A DNA stretch of 64,000 nt from Anaerosacchariphilus polymeriproducens (GTDB taxonomy: Bacteria; Bacillota; Clostridia; Lachnospirales; Lachnospiraceae), in NCBI RefSeq assembly GCF_003363435.1, contig NZ_QRCT01000016.1, positions 124,001-188,000 of the forward strand, written 5' to 3'. Position 1 is the first letter of the stretch, and every line of letters begins with the position of its first letter. A program made the position numbers and the translations under genes. Under the pieces are notes generated by a model that worked only from the letters and a program-made list of their open reading frames with translations, was not told the DNA's origin and ran no database searches. This document shows, piece after piece, positions 24,682 to 34,650 of the stretch.

Positions 24682-25845
24682 TTAAAGTTCGGTTGGCCCT
24701 CCGCCTACATCTACTGTATAAAAATCTGCACGATAACCAACTGTTTCAAAATATTTCGTTCCTACTTTTTCTATAAACGTATCCACTGCTTGATTTTCTA
24801 CGATATTAACTGTACATCCGCCAAATCCTGCTCCCGTCATACGTGCACCTACGACTCCTTCTATTTCCCATGCTGATTGAACCAATGTATCTAATTCTAT
24901 ACCTGTAACTTCATAATCATCTCTTAAGGAAATGTGAGATTCTTTCATTAATCTTCCAAACTCTTTTATATCTCTGGCTTTTAATGCATTTACTGCTCTA
25001 AGAGTTCTTTGATTTTCATAAACAGCATGACGAGCTCTTTTCCGGCATATCGGATCCTTTATATATTCCTTGACTTCTTCAAATTCTTCTTCCGTAAGGG
25101 AACCAAGACTATCTGCCTTTTTAACTCTCTGAATATCTATTAGCGCCTTTTCACATTCTTCTCTTCTTTTATTATATTGAGATTCTCCCAACCCTCTTTT
25201 CTTATTGCTGCATGCAATAACGATCTTTGAGTTTTCTAATTTAAATGGCAGATATTCAAAAGACAAGTTATTTGTATTTAAAAATATAGCATTATCTTTT
25301 TTCCCCATTGCACACGCGAACTGATCCATAATACCACAATTGACACCATTAAATTTATTCTCCGCATATTGAGCCAAATGTGCAATCTGAGCTAATGTAA
25401 TAGAACATCCGTATAAATTCTTACAAGCATAACCTGTTAAAACTTCAACCGATGCGGAAGATGAAAGGCCGGAACCATTCGGTATATTACCCCAGATATA
25501 CATATCAAATCCGGTCTCAATTTTGAAACCTTTTTCATTTAATGCCCATAAAACTCCTTTGGGATAATTCGTCCATAACGCTTCCTTCTTGTATAGTAAA
25601 TCTTCTAACGAAGACTCTATTATTCCAAATTCTGCAAAGTTTCCTGAAAAAAAGCGAAGTTTATTATCATCACGTTTTTTTACTGCTGCATAAGTACCAA
25701 TGTTTAATGCACACGGAAAAACATGTCCTCCATTATAGTCTGTATGCTCTCCTATCAAATTTACTCTTCCTGGAGCAAAAAATAAACGAATTCCCTCCTC
25801 TTCTTTAAAAATATTTTTAAATTCCCGAATTAATTTTTCCTTCAT
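24682..25845 (-). CDS. galK: galactokinase
   Basis: Phosphorylates galactose at C1 with ATP; GHMP kinase family, cytoplasmic, 387 residues. The galactokinase signature GRVNLIGEHTDYNGG is at 26-40, the ATP loop PNGSGLSSSASVE near 120-132, and the third GHMP motif MTGAGFGGCTV near 340-350. It is the first gene of the galKT operon. The upstream 200 bases to 26045 are AT-rich and hold promoters for galK and the divergent antiporter gene; I saw no clear operator. Confidence 0.96.
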   Translation of the reverse strand: MKEKLIREFKNIFKEEEGIRLFFAPGRVNLIGEHTDYNGGHVFPCALNIGTYAAVKKRDDNKLRFFSGNFAEFGIIESSLEDLLYKKEALWTNYPKGVLWALNEKGFKIETGFDMYIWGNIPNGSGLSSSASVEVLTGYACKNLYGCSITLAQIAHLAQYAENKFNGVNCGIMDQFACAMGKKDNAIFLNTNNLSFEYLPFKLENSKIVIACSNKKRGLGESQYNKRREECEKALIDIQRVKKADSLGSLTEEEFEEVKEYIKDPICRKRARHAVYENQRTLRAVNALKARDIKEFGRLMKESHISLRDDYEVTGIELDTLVQSAWEIEGVVGARMTGAGFGGCTVNIVENQAVDTFIEKVGTKYFETVGYRADFYTVDVGGGPTEL

Positions 25846-26045
25846 TTTTTCCCCTTCTTTCTTTATATGTTTTACTTTTCTTGTTTTATAACAGCTTTTA
25901 TGTTTTTATTATATCATATCTAATAATTTTGTAAAGTTATATTGTAAAAAAGCAATAGGAAAATTTAAATTTGATAGTTTATTAGAATAATTATTTATGT
26001 TATAAAATACTCTATATCAATAGTTAAATTAATGAGAAAACAATA

Positions 26046-26969
26046 ATGTTATTTATAATATTAATTTTTAGCTTTATTCTTATAATTAAGTCTTCGGATA
26101 TGCTAATTGATGGAGCTGCAGAATTAGCTTACTATTTAAGAATTTCTCCATTAGTAATTGGTTTGACAGTAGTAGCCTTTGGAACCAGTGCCCCAGAAGC
26201 TGCCATTAATATAATTGCTTCTCTACATGATAAGAGCGATATTACACTCGGGAATATCATTGGAAGCAATATAACAAACATTGGAATCGTAATAGGTATT
26301 GCCGGATTAATTTTTACGGTTAAATCAGACTGGTCTGCAATTCGTATTGATATTCCATACGCTTTTATGAGTAGTACAATATTTGGCCTTCTTGTCTTAG
26401 ATGGGCTATCAAAAAGTGACGGTTTGATTTTAGGAATCCTCCTTTTTTTATATTTAAATTATTTATGGTTATTAAGCAAATCAAGTTGTAAAAAAATGGA
26501 AGATAATAAGAAGAAGGAAATAAAAATACATAGAATTTTCATTAACTTACTCATAGGCATTGTCGGTGTAGTATTAGGAGGACGTTTAGTATTAAATTCC
26601 AGTGTCGAAATTGCCAAAATTCTTGGTTTTAGCGAAGCATTTATTGGCTTGACAGTTGTTTCATTTGGAACCTCATTACCTGAGTTAGCCACATGTTTAG
26701 TTGCTTGTTATAAGAAAGAAGACAGTATTGCAGTTGGTAATATTATAGGCAGTAATATATTTAATATTTTATTTATACTTTCAATTTCTTCTATTATTAC
26801 ACCAATTACGTTTAATTCAAAATTTATGATTGACTTAGTTGTTATGATTATATTAACTTTATTTTTATTTGTTTTTTGTTATACTCAGAAAAAAGTTTCA
26901 CGAATTGAAGGGTTTATATTAACTTCTTTATATATAATTTATATTTCTTATATTTATCTTCGTAGATAA
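26046..26969 (+). CDS. CaCA-family calcium/sodium antiporter (YrbG type)
   Basis: Integral membrane cation exchanger of 307 residues with about ten helices. Two inverted alpha repeats are visible: VAFGTSAPEAAIN ... GNIIGSNITNIG (about 46-78) and VSFGTSLPELATC ... GNIIGSNIFNILFIL (about 205-242); their glutamates coordinate the cation. The ribosome binding site is weak (ATGAGAAAACAATAATG). Its nearest plus-strand partner is over 1 kb away, so it is a single-gene unit with a terminator after it. Confidence 0.9.
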   Translation: MLFIILIFSFILIIKSSDMLIDGAAELAYYLRISPLVIGLTVVAFGTSAPEAAINIIASLHDKSDITLGNIIGSNITNIGIVIGIAGLIFTVKSDWSAIRIDIPYAFMSSTIFGLLVLDGLSKSDGLILGILLFLYLNYLWLLSKSSCKKMEDNKKKEIKIHRIFINLLIGIVGVVLGGRLVLNSSVEIAKILGFSEAFIGLTVVSFGTSLPELATCLVACYKKEDSIAVGNIIGSNIFNILFILSISSIITPITFNSKFMIDLVVMIILTLFLFVFCYTQKKVSRIEGFILTSLYIIYISYIYLRR

Positions 26970-26983
26970 TTTGTATATGATAA

Positions 26984-27018
26984 AAATGGCACTGGATTCT
27001 AATCAACCAGTGCCATTT
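26984..27018. terminator. terminator between convergent genes
   Basis: AAATGGCACTGG (26984-26995) and CCAGTGCCATTT (27007-27018) form a 12-base perfect stem. TTTTTATC follows on the minus strand, so it mainly serves the ArsR-like gene, and probably the antiporter as well. Confidence 0.85.
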
Positions 27019-27035
27019 AGTAATTATTCAATATT

Positions 27036-27986
27036 TTATTTGTTATCATATATTATTTTCATTTCTATATTTTGCGGATAATCTCCAAATGCATCTCCGA
27101 AAATATTAACTCCTCCAATATGTTTTGCATCTTCTTTGATACCAATCCGTACAGAAACATATGGTTCTTGAGCCAGATGATAAACTTCTAATTTATTATC
27201 AGAAACTTTTTTTCCATCAATGAAACTTCCCTGATTGTTTATTTCCCATTTCTTCAACTTCCCATATTGAGTATTCTTTGAAGGCCACCAATCCGGGTTC
27301 AATTTCCCGCGTCTTCCTCCAAAGTCACTGGGACAATTCCATGTAGCAACTTCTAAATCATTCACAAATAAAGTGATATCAGAGGGACAATCCATATCAT
27401 AATCTGCAGTTTCAGAACATAATTCTGCTGATATTTCTACAGATTCTACTTCATTATTTTGGAAGGAATAATTAGGAAATCGATATTCTACATAACCATT
27501 CCCAAACCAAATCAACTTCGCAGCTATACGATTGGGATTGTAAAAACATCGTGGTTCATCCTCTTCGTCGATATGCCCTGTTTCACTTACAATACCACAA
27601 GTTGGCTCTACCTTATAATCAACGAAATTTCCAATAGGCATGCTAAATATTTCTTCATGAGATTCTTTTTCACAGCCTAATTCAATACTTAATTTGTCAA
27701 CTTTTTTATGACATAACTTTTTCGATCCTCGTACACCCGGTAAAAGTTCTGTATAAATCAACCCCGCTTCTTCTAATACTTTCACGTGCAAAGCTGTAGT
27801 CGATGCAGGAATATGAAGCTTCTCTGCAATTTCATTAACATTAAATATAGCAGTGTTTAATAATCTTAGAATCTTTAATCTCTCAGGTGATGACAAAGCT
27901 TTTCCTATTCTTGTCAATTCTTTCTCTTTATATAAATTTAATTTTTTATTTAGTCCTTTTTCCATCTCTTTTCCCATTACATTCAA
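27036..27986 (-). CDS. ArsR-like winged-helix regulator with large C-terminal domain
   Basis: 316 residues. Residues about 22-95 form an ArsR-type winged helix (LSSPERLKILRLL, NVNEIAEKLHIPASTTALHVKVLEEAGLI). The remaining 220 residues are beta-rich (FPNYSFQNNEVESVEISAEL, DITLFVNDLEVATWNCPSD), suggesting a jelly-roll ligand domain, perhaps for a sugar or glycan. No ArsR metal-binding cysteine pair is obvious. Upstream the divergent gene is the lipid kinase at 28120. Three candidate ATGs lie near the start (27986, 27977, 27965); none has a strong Shine-Dalgarno site. Confidence 0.75.
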   Translation of the reverse strand: MNVMGKEMEKGLNKKLNLYKEKELTRIGKALSSPERLKILRLLNTAIFNVNEIAEKLHIPASTTALHVKVLEEAGLIYTELLPGVRGSKKLCHKKVDKLSIELGCEKESHEEIFSMPIGNFVDYKVEPTCGIVSETGHIDEEDEPRCFYNPNRIAAKLIWFGNGYVEYRFPNYSFQNNEVESVEISAELCSETADYDMDCPSDITLFVNDLEVATWNCPSDFGGRRGKLNPDWWPSKNTQYGKLKKWEINNQGSFIDGKKVSDNKLEVYHLAQEPYVSVRIGIKEDAKHIGGVNIFGDAFGDYPQNIEMKIIYDNK

Positions 27987-28119
27987 TTGTCATTTTTTAT
28001 TTAACTTTATTCTATCATAGTGAAAATGTTAGTCAAGTTTTTCTTTCTTTACCATGAATAACCTGATACAATAGTATCGAAACAAATAATGATAAATACT
28101 AGATAAAGGAGTCTGCATT

Positions 28120-29037
28120 ATGTATCATTTTATAATAAATTTAAAAGCACGTTCCGGTCGCGGAAAACAAATTTGGTTCTTAGTGGAAAAAACTTTGAAA
28201 GAAAAAGGAATTCCTTATTGTTCTTATTTTACAAAATATCCTTCTCATGCGTCGGAACTTGCGAAACAGCTTTCTTTACATACAGAACCAAGAAATATAA
28301 TTGCGGTCGGCGGAGATGGTACTGTGAATGAGGTAATTAATGGATTAATACCAAATGATAATATAACACTTGGTTATATTCCAGCAGGATCCAGTAATGA
28401 TTTAGCAAGAAGCCTTTCAATTTCTCCTCTTCCATTGAATGCATTAGAGACTATTTTGAATTCCAAAAATATATTACTTCATGATATAGGAAAATTAGAA
28501 TGTAATGAACTAAAAAGAAATTTTATGGTTAGCTGTGGTATTGGCTTTGATGCAGCTATTTGTCACGAAGCCATGACTTCTAAAATAAAAAAGGTTTTTA
28601 ATAAACTTAAATTGGGCAAATTAACTTATGTAGGAATAGCTTTAAAGCAGCTTCTGTTTTATCAACCACAATATGGAACCATTACTTTAGATAATATGAA
28701 AAAATTTGAATTTTCTAACATATTATTTATATCGATACAAAATCATAAATATGAAGGAGGTGGATTTATGTTTTGCCCGGATGCTAAAGCAGTTGATCAA
28801 ATACTAGACGTTTGTATCATTGAAAATATCCCTAAATTGAAAATTTTATCTTTGCTTCCATCTGCGTTTAAAGGAAATCATATAAAACATCGCGGAGTAC
28901 ATGTTATGAAAGGACGTCAGATAGAAATTCAAATGGAAAAACCACTTGCTGTTCATGTAGATGGGGAACCTTGTGGAATGCAGAATTCTATAAATATATC
29001 ATGTAATCCTAAGAAAATACAATTTCTTACGAATTAA
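28120..29037 (+). CDS. diacylglycerol/lipid kinase, DagK-YegS type
   Basis: Phosphorylates diacylglycerol or a related lipid at the membrane face. 305 residues with the catalytic loop VGGDGTVNEVIN (64-75), PAGSSNDLARSL for nucleotide binding, and the C-terminal beta-sandwich with VDGEPC. AAAGGAG precedes the ATG. A PAP2 phosphatase-like membrane protein follows at 29151, so the pair may interconvert phosphatidic acid and diacylglycerol or recycle a lipid carrier. Confidence 0.9.
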   Translation: MYHFIINLKARSGRGKQIWFLVEKTLKEKGIPYCSYFTKYPSHASELAKQLSLHTEPRNIIAVGGDGTVNEVINGLIPNDNITLGYIPAGSSNDLARSLSISPLPLNALETILNSKNILLHDIGKLECNELKRNFMVSCGIGFDAAICHEAMTSKIKKVFNKLKLGKLTYVGIALKQLLFYQPQYGTITLDNMKKFEFSNILFISIQNHKYEGGGFMFCPDAKAVDQILDVCIIENIPKLKILSLLPSAFKGNHIKHRGVHVMKGRQIEIQMEKPLAVHVDGEPCGMQNSINISCNPKKIQFLTN

Positions 29038-29150
29038 TTAATTTTATATTAATTATATTAAAAAATCTCTTACTTATTTATAAATATAGGTTGTTTATTA
29101 AAACGTGTTATGATATAGTTAAAAAACAAAAAATGAAAGGTCTAATTTTT

Positions 29151-29813
29151 ATGATTAAGTCAATATTTCAAAAATATAAACATGCATTTTTGCTCCTATA
29201 TGGATTTGTTTATTTTCCTTGGTTTCTTTATAACGAAAAAATATCTCTAGAAAAATATCATATTATTTATGTACCAATTGATGATAAAATTCCTTTTATT
29301 GATTTTTTCATACTTCCATATCTCTTATGGTTTGTATATGTAGCAGGAACAATGGCATATTTCTTTTTTAAAGACGTAAAAGGATTCTATAAATTATGCT
29401 TCTTCTTATTTTCAGGTATGACTTTATTTTTGATTATTTCTACCATATATCCAAATGGTCAGAATTTACGTCCTAGCGAATTTGCCAATGAAAATATATT
29501 CACTATGCTGATACAGAAAGTATATACAGCAGATGGGCCGGTTAATATTTTTCCAAGTATCCACACTTACAATTCTATAGGTGCACATATAGCAATTGCT
29601 CGAAACGAAACTTTAAAAAAATATAAAGGACTTCAGATTGGTTCATTTATTCTGATGATTAGTATCGTTTGTTCAACAGTATTTATTAAACAACACTCTA
29701 TACTTGACTTAATTGCTTCGATTGTGCTTTCTATTGTTGTTTATCAAATTGTATATGGTAATGCTTTGGATTTCTTACGTGTGAAATCTACCCGTGAACC
29801 AGATCGTGTTTAA
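29151..29813 (+). CDS. PAP2-like membrane phosphatase
   Basis: About 220 residues with five or six membrane helices. PAP2/lipid phosphate phosphatase motifs survive as FPSIHTYNS (motif 2, usually PSGH) and KQHSILDLIAS (motif 3, SxxxHxxxD core as KQHxxxD). Motif 1 is not obvious, though IYPNGQNLRP may hold it. The frame is open from TTG 29091, but AAAGG nine bases before ATG 29151 supports the later start. It is downstream of the lipid kinase. Confidence 0.75.
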   Translation: MIKSIFQKYKHAFLLLYGFVYFPWFLYNEKISLEKYHIIYVPIDDKIPFIDFFILPYLLWFVYVAGTMAYFFFKDVKGFYKLCFFLFSGMTLFLIISTIYPNGQNLRPSEFANENIFTMLIQKVYTADGPVNIFPSIHTYNSIGAHIAIARNETLKKYKGLQIGSFILMISIVCSTVFIKQHSILDLIASIVLSIVVYQIVYGNALDFLRVKSTREPDRV

Positions 29814-29852
29814 ATTATATATTTAGATCTACAATTTATAGTAGAACGAGGA

Positions 29853-29900
29853 AACAGCCTGTCCTTACCAGCTAATTCTGGTATGGAAAGGCTGTTTTTT
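29853..29900 (+). terminator. terminator after the PAP2-like gene
   Basis: AACAGCCT ... CCTTACCAG pairs with CTGGTATGG ... AGGCTGTT, followed by TTTTTT on the plus strand. It closes the lipid kinase/PAP2 unit and meets the end of the glycosyltransferase gene. Confidence 0.88.
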
Positions 29901-30915
29901 AATTAAATCCAAAAAACTTCTGGCATAACTTATAGGCTGCTACTGAAACCGTTCTTCCACTTTTACCGGGTAAATTTAAGGTTCTGCCTATAATACTGGT
30001 TCTTAGTTTATAATATAACCAGGGATCTGTTGTTTTGATATAATTCCATAATTCCTTTTTCTTATCAAAATTTTCACTGGTTCCTGATCGAATCAACATA
30101 ATTGAAGATATACTTGTTACAATTTCCAAATAATTAAACATATACTTTTTTAACTTCCGATTTGCAATTTTTCTTAAATCAAATGATTGCAGCATAAGCT
30201 TATTTACTTTAATTTGCTGGTCTATCCTGCCTATCATTATATTTTCATTTACAGATTGATCATCTCGCCCAATAAAATATCGATAAAAATTCACATCCAC
30301 ATAATACAACGTTTTCACAAAAGGTAAGGGCTTATAAACGAACAGATTATCAACATAAAATGTATGTTTTGGTAATTCTAATTCACATTCCTGCAATAAC
30401 TTTGTACGATAAATTACAGAATGCATCAATATATATTGCCCCTTGCGCAGTTGTCCTGCTTCTTCCCAGGAAAAAATTTGTTCTACTGGAAATGCCTTAC
30501 GATAATGCATGACTTTCTTACGCTTCGCACCCTCTTTTTCGTAAACGAAATTACTGATCAACATATCAAGTGCAGGATTTTCACCTGCTTTCTCAGTTAA
30601 GACCTCTAATATTTTTTTATAGGCTTCCTCTTTTACCCAATCATCACTATCCACTACTTTAAAAAACAAACCAGTTGCATTACGTATTCCTGTATTAACG
30701 GCTTCTCCATGACCTCCGTTTTCCTGATGGATTGCTTTTACAATACCAGGATATCTGGCCTCATATTCGTCTGCAATCCGGGCGGTTCCATCTTTAGAAC
30801 CATCATCTACAATTATAATTTCCACTTCTTCTCCACCAACAAGTAATGACTCAATACACTTTGTCATATATTGTTCCGAATTATAACATGGAACTGTAAT
30901 TGATAATACTTTCAT
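29899..30915 (-). CDS. family 2 glycosyltransferase
   Basis: 338 residues, GT-A fold in the first 230: VPCYNSEQYMTKCIESLL, IIVDDGSKDGTA, HQENGGHGEAVNTGI and the metal-binding VVDSDDW. The C-terminal part is helical and basic and may sit on the membrane. It starts one base after the glf stop, so it is translationally coupled to UDP-galactopyranose mutase and is a good candidate galactofuranosyltransferase; that acceptor assignment is inference. Confidence 0.85.
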   Translation of the reverse strand: MKVLSITVPCYNSEQYMTKCIESLLVGGEEVEIIIVDDGSKDGTARIADEYEARYPGIVKAIHQENGGHGEAVNTGIRNATGLFFKVVDSDDWVKEEAYKKILEVLTEKAGENPALDMLISNFVYEKEGAKRKKVMHYRKAFPVEQIFSWEEAGQLRKGQYILMHSVIYRTKLLQECELELPKHTFYVDNLFVYKPLPFVKTLYYVDVNFYRYFIGRDDQSVNENIMIGRIDQQIKVNKLMLQSFDLRKIANRKLKKYMFNYLEIVTSISSIMLIRSGTSENFDKKKELWNYIKTTDPWLYYKLRTSIIGRTLNLPGKSGRTVSVAAYKLCQKFFGFN

Positions 30916-30916
30916 A

Positions 30917-32053
30917 TCAATTCCTCCTATGATTTTTCTTTTGAATCATTCGCTTTGCCAGCTCAATAGCCTTTTCAACCATTGCATCAATATTATAATA
31001 TTTAAATTCAGCAAGCCGGCCCAACAAATAAAAGTTATCCAAATCTTTAACAATCGAATTATATTGTTCGTAAATTTTTCTGCTTTCTTTATTTTCAATT
31101 GCATAATATGGAATTTCTTCTTGCATCCCAGTATATGCTTTTGGATATTCTTTTACAATGGTTGTACCTTTTATCATTTGTCCCGTTAAATGTTTAAATT
31201 CAGTAATCCTTGTAAAATCTTCATTTACAGTATAATTTACTACACTATTTTGCTGATAAAATTCTTGTTCATAATATTCAAACTTAAAATCCAAGGAACG
31301 ATAAGGCAATGTACCAAATTTATAATTCAGCAACTCATCCAAAGCACCTGTATATACTAAATTTGCACCTTCACTTAAACTATCAAGACCAGTAAACCTT
31401 GTATTTAATTTCACCTCAATATTGGGATGATCCAGTATATTTTCAAACATTTTGGTATAGCCGTGTAAAGGCATTCCCTGATATTTATCTGCAAAATAGC
31501 GATTATCATATGAGATGACAATCGGCACTCTTGCTGTAACAGCCTCATCGATTTCTTCCGGATTCTTCCCCCATTGCTTCATTGTATAATATAGAAAAAT
31601 ATTCTTATAAACATAATCAGCAATCTCAACGATATCTTTGTCTTTATTTTTTCTTAATTCTAGAATGGGAACTCTTGACTCCATCCCATAGAATTGAATT
31701 AATTTTTTTTCTAATTTATTTGCTTTTTCTCTATTATATACTTTATATAACGTATTAAGATTAAAAGGTACCGGTATTAGTGTTCCCCAAATATTAGCTG
31801 CTACTTCATGTCCAAACAAATTCCACTCTGTAAACCTTGATAAATAGGAAAACACATCCTCATTATTGGTATGAAAGATATGAGGTCCGTATTGATGAAT
31901 CCATATACCATGTTCATCCGCCCGATCATAACAATTCCCTCCAATATGATTCCGTTGTTCCAAAACTAAGACTTTTTGTCCATCCCCTTCTGCTAATTCT
32001 CTTGCTATAACAGAGCCCGCAATTCCTGCACCAGCTATAATCGTATCGTACAT
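30917..32053 (-). CDS. glf: UDP-galactopyranose mutase
   Basis: FAD enzyme that converts UDP-galactopyranose to UDP-galactofuranose. 378 residues. FAD-binding GAGIAGSVIARELAE at 8-22, GGNCYD, the active-site region HQYGPHIFHTN, YTMKQWG, and the terminal FYLLGRLAEFKYYNID typical of Glf. It provides donor for the coupled glycosyltransferase, suggesting a galactofuranose-containing surface glycan. Confidence 0.95.
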   Translation of the reverse strand: MYDTIIAGAGIAGSVIARELAEGDGQKVLVLEQRNHIGGNCYDRADEHGIWIHQYGPHIFHTNNEDVFSYLSRFTEWNLFGHEVAANIWGTLIPVPFNLNTLYKVYNREKANKLEKKLIQFYGMESRVPILELRKNKDKDIVEIADYVYKNIFLYYTMKQWGKNPEEIDEAVTARVPIVISYDNRYFADKYQGMPLHGYTKMFENILDHPNIEVKLNTRFTGLDSLSEGANLVYTGALDELLNYKFGTLPYRSLDFKFEYYEQEFYQQNSVVNYTVNEDFTRITEFKHLTGQMIKGTTIVKEYPKAYTGMQEEIPYYAIENKESRKIYEQYNSIVKDLDNFYLLGRLAEFKYYNIDAMVEKAIELAKRMIQKKNHRRN

Positions 32054-32113
32054 TTAATTTCTCCCATAATTTTCTACATTAACCACTATTATATAATGTT
32101 TACCAATTAATTT

Positions 32114-33724
32114 CTATAGAAAATCTGTATTTTCTTTAACCTTTCTGCAACAGGTTTCAAACATCATATATTGCATGTAATACTCATTGAAATCATCGTC
32201 CTTAGAAAGACTGATTTCTTCTGCAACATCAATCATTTTGTCGATTTTTAATCCGGCTTCTTCATCAAATAGATATTCCACCGCTCCTGCCAAAGAACTA
32301 TTTCCCACTGCTTGTATTCTCCCACAAAATTCAGCTGGCAGCAATCCAATTAATATCGCTTTTTTAATGTCAATTTTATACCCAAATCCTCCTGCTAAAT
32401 AGATCTTATCTATTTGTTCATATGTTACACCAAATCTTTTTAGTAGTATTTCTATTCCTGCTCTTACAGCAGCTTTCGCTAATTGTAATTCTCTGATATC
32501 TTTTTGTGTAAAATTAAGTTTTCTTCTCTGTCTGTCTGACCCTAATGGATATCCCTCTTTAAAATAAGTACTTTCTAAAAGTCCTGTTTCATCCACTAGT
32601 CCTGCCCTAACAAGCTCTGACACAATTTCAACTACTCCGGTTCCGCATATTCCAACTGCCGGCTTATTTCCAATCGTTCTAATGTCTAACCCCTCTTTTG
32701 TAATATCAACATTACAGATTGCTCCTTGAATACTTCCTACTCCACAAGAAATATAGCCGCCCTCAAAAGCAGGACCTGCTGCTGTTGAAGTACATAAAAT
32801 TCTATTTTTATTACCAACTACTATTTCTCCATTCGTACCAAGATCAATGAAAACTGATGTCTCATCCATTTTATAGAAATTGTATTTATACAACCCTGAT
32901 ATAATATCTCCTCCAATGAATGTTGATATACCTGGAAGTATAATAATTTCAGCTTTTATATCTTCCATACCCAATAATGCTCTGCAATCTGTTCTAATTG
33001 TTGAAATATTTACCGGGGTAAATGGATACTCGCCTAAGCTTTCACAAGAATAATTCATAAGCAGATGAACCATTGTTGTATTTGCTCCAACAGCTATAGA
33101 CTTTACGTTTTCCTTCTTAAATTCCTTATTACTTAATAGTTCTTGAATACCTTTTCTTAAATCACTGCGAATAATCTTACACAATTGCTCCTTTTTTCCT
33201 TCATTGGAAGCCTTGATCCTGGAAATCACATCAGCACCAAAATCTCTTTGATGGTTCATTGCAGTATGTGTATGAAGCACTTTTTTTGTATTTTTTCCAA
33301 CTAATTGAAAAACCAATGTAGTCGTACCGATATCTATTCCAATCACATATTCATTATCATACTCAAATTCATTTTTTTCAGACTTTTTTTCATAGTGAGA
33401 AATAATTGAAAACTCTTGCTCTTGTTCCTGTAATAGCAATACTTTACATTCATCAACCGGTACTGCCTTACAAGCCAGACGGTAACCTTTCTTTAATTCA
33501 GCAGAACTAAAAAACTTCCTATCTTCCATTGATATTTCTAATTTCCCATCTAATAAACAAATTTTACATTTTCCACATAGACCCACCCCTCCACAATAAG
33601 TGGCTTGAGCAATACCAGCTTGTCTTAGCCCTTCTAGAAGATTCTGTCCTTTTTTTATTTCTATCAATGTTCCCTGATTCATTTGAGTTTCATTGTATAC
33701 ATAAATTTTTATCTTACCACTCAT
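32114..33724 (-). CDS. ferredoxin-ASKHA protein (RACo-like, DUF4445)
   Basis: 536 residues. An N-terminal [2Fe-2S] ferredoxin domain has Cys44, Cys50, Cys53 and Cys85 (CGGVGLCGKC ... LAC). After a linker comes an ASKHA ATPase-like domain (GIDIGTTTLVFQLVG, FIDLGTNGEIVVG, AAGPAFEGGYISCGVGS, IYLAGGFGYKID). Relatives reactivate oxidised corrinoid proteins in methyl transfer by ATP-driven reduction. No corrinoid protein or methyltransferase gene is nearby. The frame opens at 33757; AGGAGG inside it supports ATG 33724. A terminator separates it from larE. Confidence 0.85.
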   Translation of the reverse strand: MSGKIKIYVYNETQMNQGTLIEIKKGQNLLEGLRQAGIAQATYCGGVGLCGKCKICLLDGKLEISMEDRKFFSSAELKKGYRLACKAVPVDECKVLLLQEQEQEFSIISHYEKKSEKNEFEYDNEYVIGIDIGTTTLVFQLVGKNTKKVLHTHTAMNHQRDFGADVISRIKASNEGKKEQLCKIIRSDLRKGIQELLSNKEFKKENVKSIAVGANTTMVHLLMNYSCESLGEYPFTPVNISTIRTDCRALLGMEDIKAEIIILPGISTFIGGDIISGLYKYNFYKMDETSVFIDLGTNGEIVVGNKNRILCTSTAAGPAFEGGYISCGVGSIQGAICNVDITKEGLDIRTIGNKPAVGICGTGVVEIVSELVRAGLVDETGLLESTYFKEGYPLGSDRQRRKLNFTQKDIRELQLAKAAVRAGIEILLKRFGVTYEQIDKIYLAGGFGYKIDIKKAILIGLLPAEFCGRIQAVGNSSLAGAVEYLFDEEAGLKIDKMIDVAEEISLSKDDDFNEYYMQYMMFETCCRKVKENTDFL

Positions 33725-33769
33725 AATACATGCTCCTCCTTTCACAACTATTAGCATCTTATCGTTAGA

Positions 33770-33804
33770 AGAAAAAAGGATGACTCATTTTATGAGGCAC
33801 CCTT
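33770..33804 (-). terminator. terminator after larE
   Basis: AAGGATGACTCAT and ATGAGGCACCCTT pair with two mismatches around a short loop, followed by TTTTTTC on the minus strand. It lies 18 bases after the larE stop and separates the lar operon from the ASKHA gene. Confidence 0.8.
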
Positions 33805-33822
33805 CTATTCTATTTACACGAC

Positions 33823-34650
33823 TCAATTACGTTCATGAAGGACTTGATTCATATTTCCCATCTTATATCCGCCTAAATCAAGAGCCGTATATAAAAATCC
33901 AATTTTCTTAAAATAATTACTTATTTCATTTTGAATTTTCTCATCATATAATTTTTCCATTTCATTTCTCTCAACTTCAATTCTTGCCAATGTACCATGA
34001 TGTCTTACACGAATTTGTGAGAAGCCTAACTCCATTAAATAATTTTCGCATTGCTCAATCATATGAAGCTTCTCTTTGGTAATCAACTCTCCATAAGGAA
34101 TTCTTGTTGCAAGACAGGAATAAGAAGGTTTCTGCCATGTATTCAATCCTAGTTCTTTGGAAAGTAGGCGGATTTCTTGTTTTGATAACTCAGTATCTCT
34201 TAGAGGACTCTTTATTTCCAATTCTTGTAAAGCAGCTAATCCTGGTCTGTAATCCATCATGTCATCTAAATTTGATCCTTCCAATACATATGGAATACCA
34301 TGTTGCAACGCTTCCTGTTTCATTTTTAGAAACAACTCTTTTTTACATAGATAACAACGATTTTCTGGATTTTCCGAAAATCCTTTGATGTCGGATTCAT
34401 TCATTTCACAAATTTTATAATGAATATTTTCTTTCTCCAAAAATTCAACCGCTTCTTTTAACTCTCTTTTGGGCATATGATTCGTTTGTATAATGAATGC
34501 TAAGCAGTTGTTACCAATTGCTATTTTTGCAATTTTTAATAAAAAAGTGGAATCAACACCGCCTGAAAATGCAATTGCTGCTTTTTTATAACTTTTAATT
34601 ATTTGCACCAATTTGTTTTTCTTTTGTTCTAAATCTTCTTGCTTTATCAT
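33823..34650 (-). CDS. larE: nickel-pincer cofactor sulfur insertase LarE
   Basis: ATP-dependent sulfur transfer onto pyridinium biscarboxylate mononucleotide, making the thiocarboxylates of the nickel-pincer cofactor. 275 residues. The PP-loop AFSGGVDSTFLLK is at 27-39. Three cysteines stand out: Cys99 and Cys102 in NRCYLCKKE and Cys179 in YSCLATRIPYG. The last matches the sacrificial cysteine of the Lactiplantibacillus enzyme; the three together could instead hold a [4Fe-4S] cluster, as reported for some LarE. Its start overlaps the larC stop by four bases. Confidence 0.92.
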   Translation of the reverse strand: MIKQEDLEQKKNKLVQIIKSYKKAAIAFSGGVDSTFLLKIAKIAIGNNCLAFIIQTNHMPKRELKEAVEFLEKENIHYKICEMNESDIKGFSENPENRCYLCKKELFLKMKQEALQHGIPYVLEGSNLDDMMDYRPGLAALQELEIKSPLRDTELSKQEIRLLSKELGLNTWQKPSYSCLATRIPYGELITKEKLHMIEQCENYLMELGFSQIRVRHHGTLARIEVERNEMEKLYDEKIQNEISNYFKKIGFLYTALDLGGYKMGNMNQVLHERN

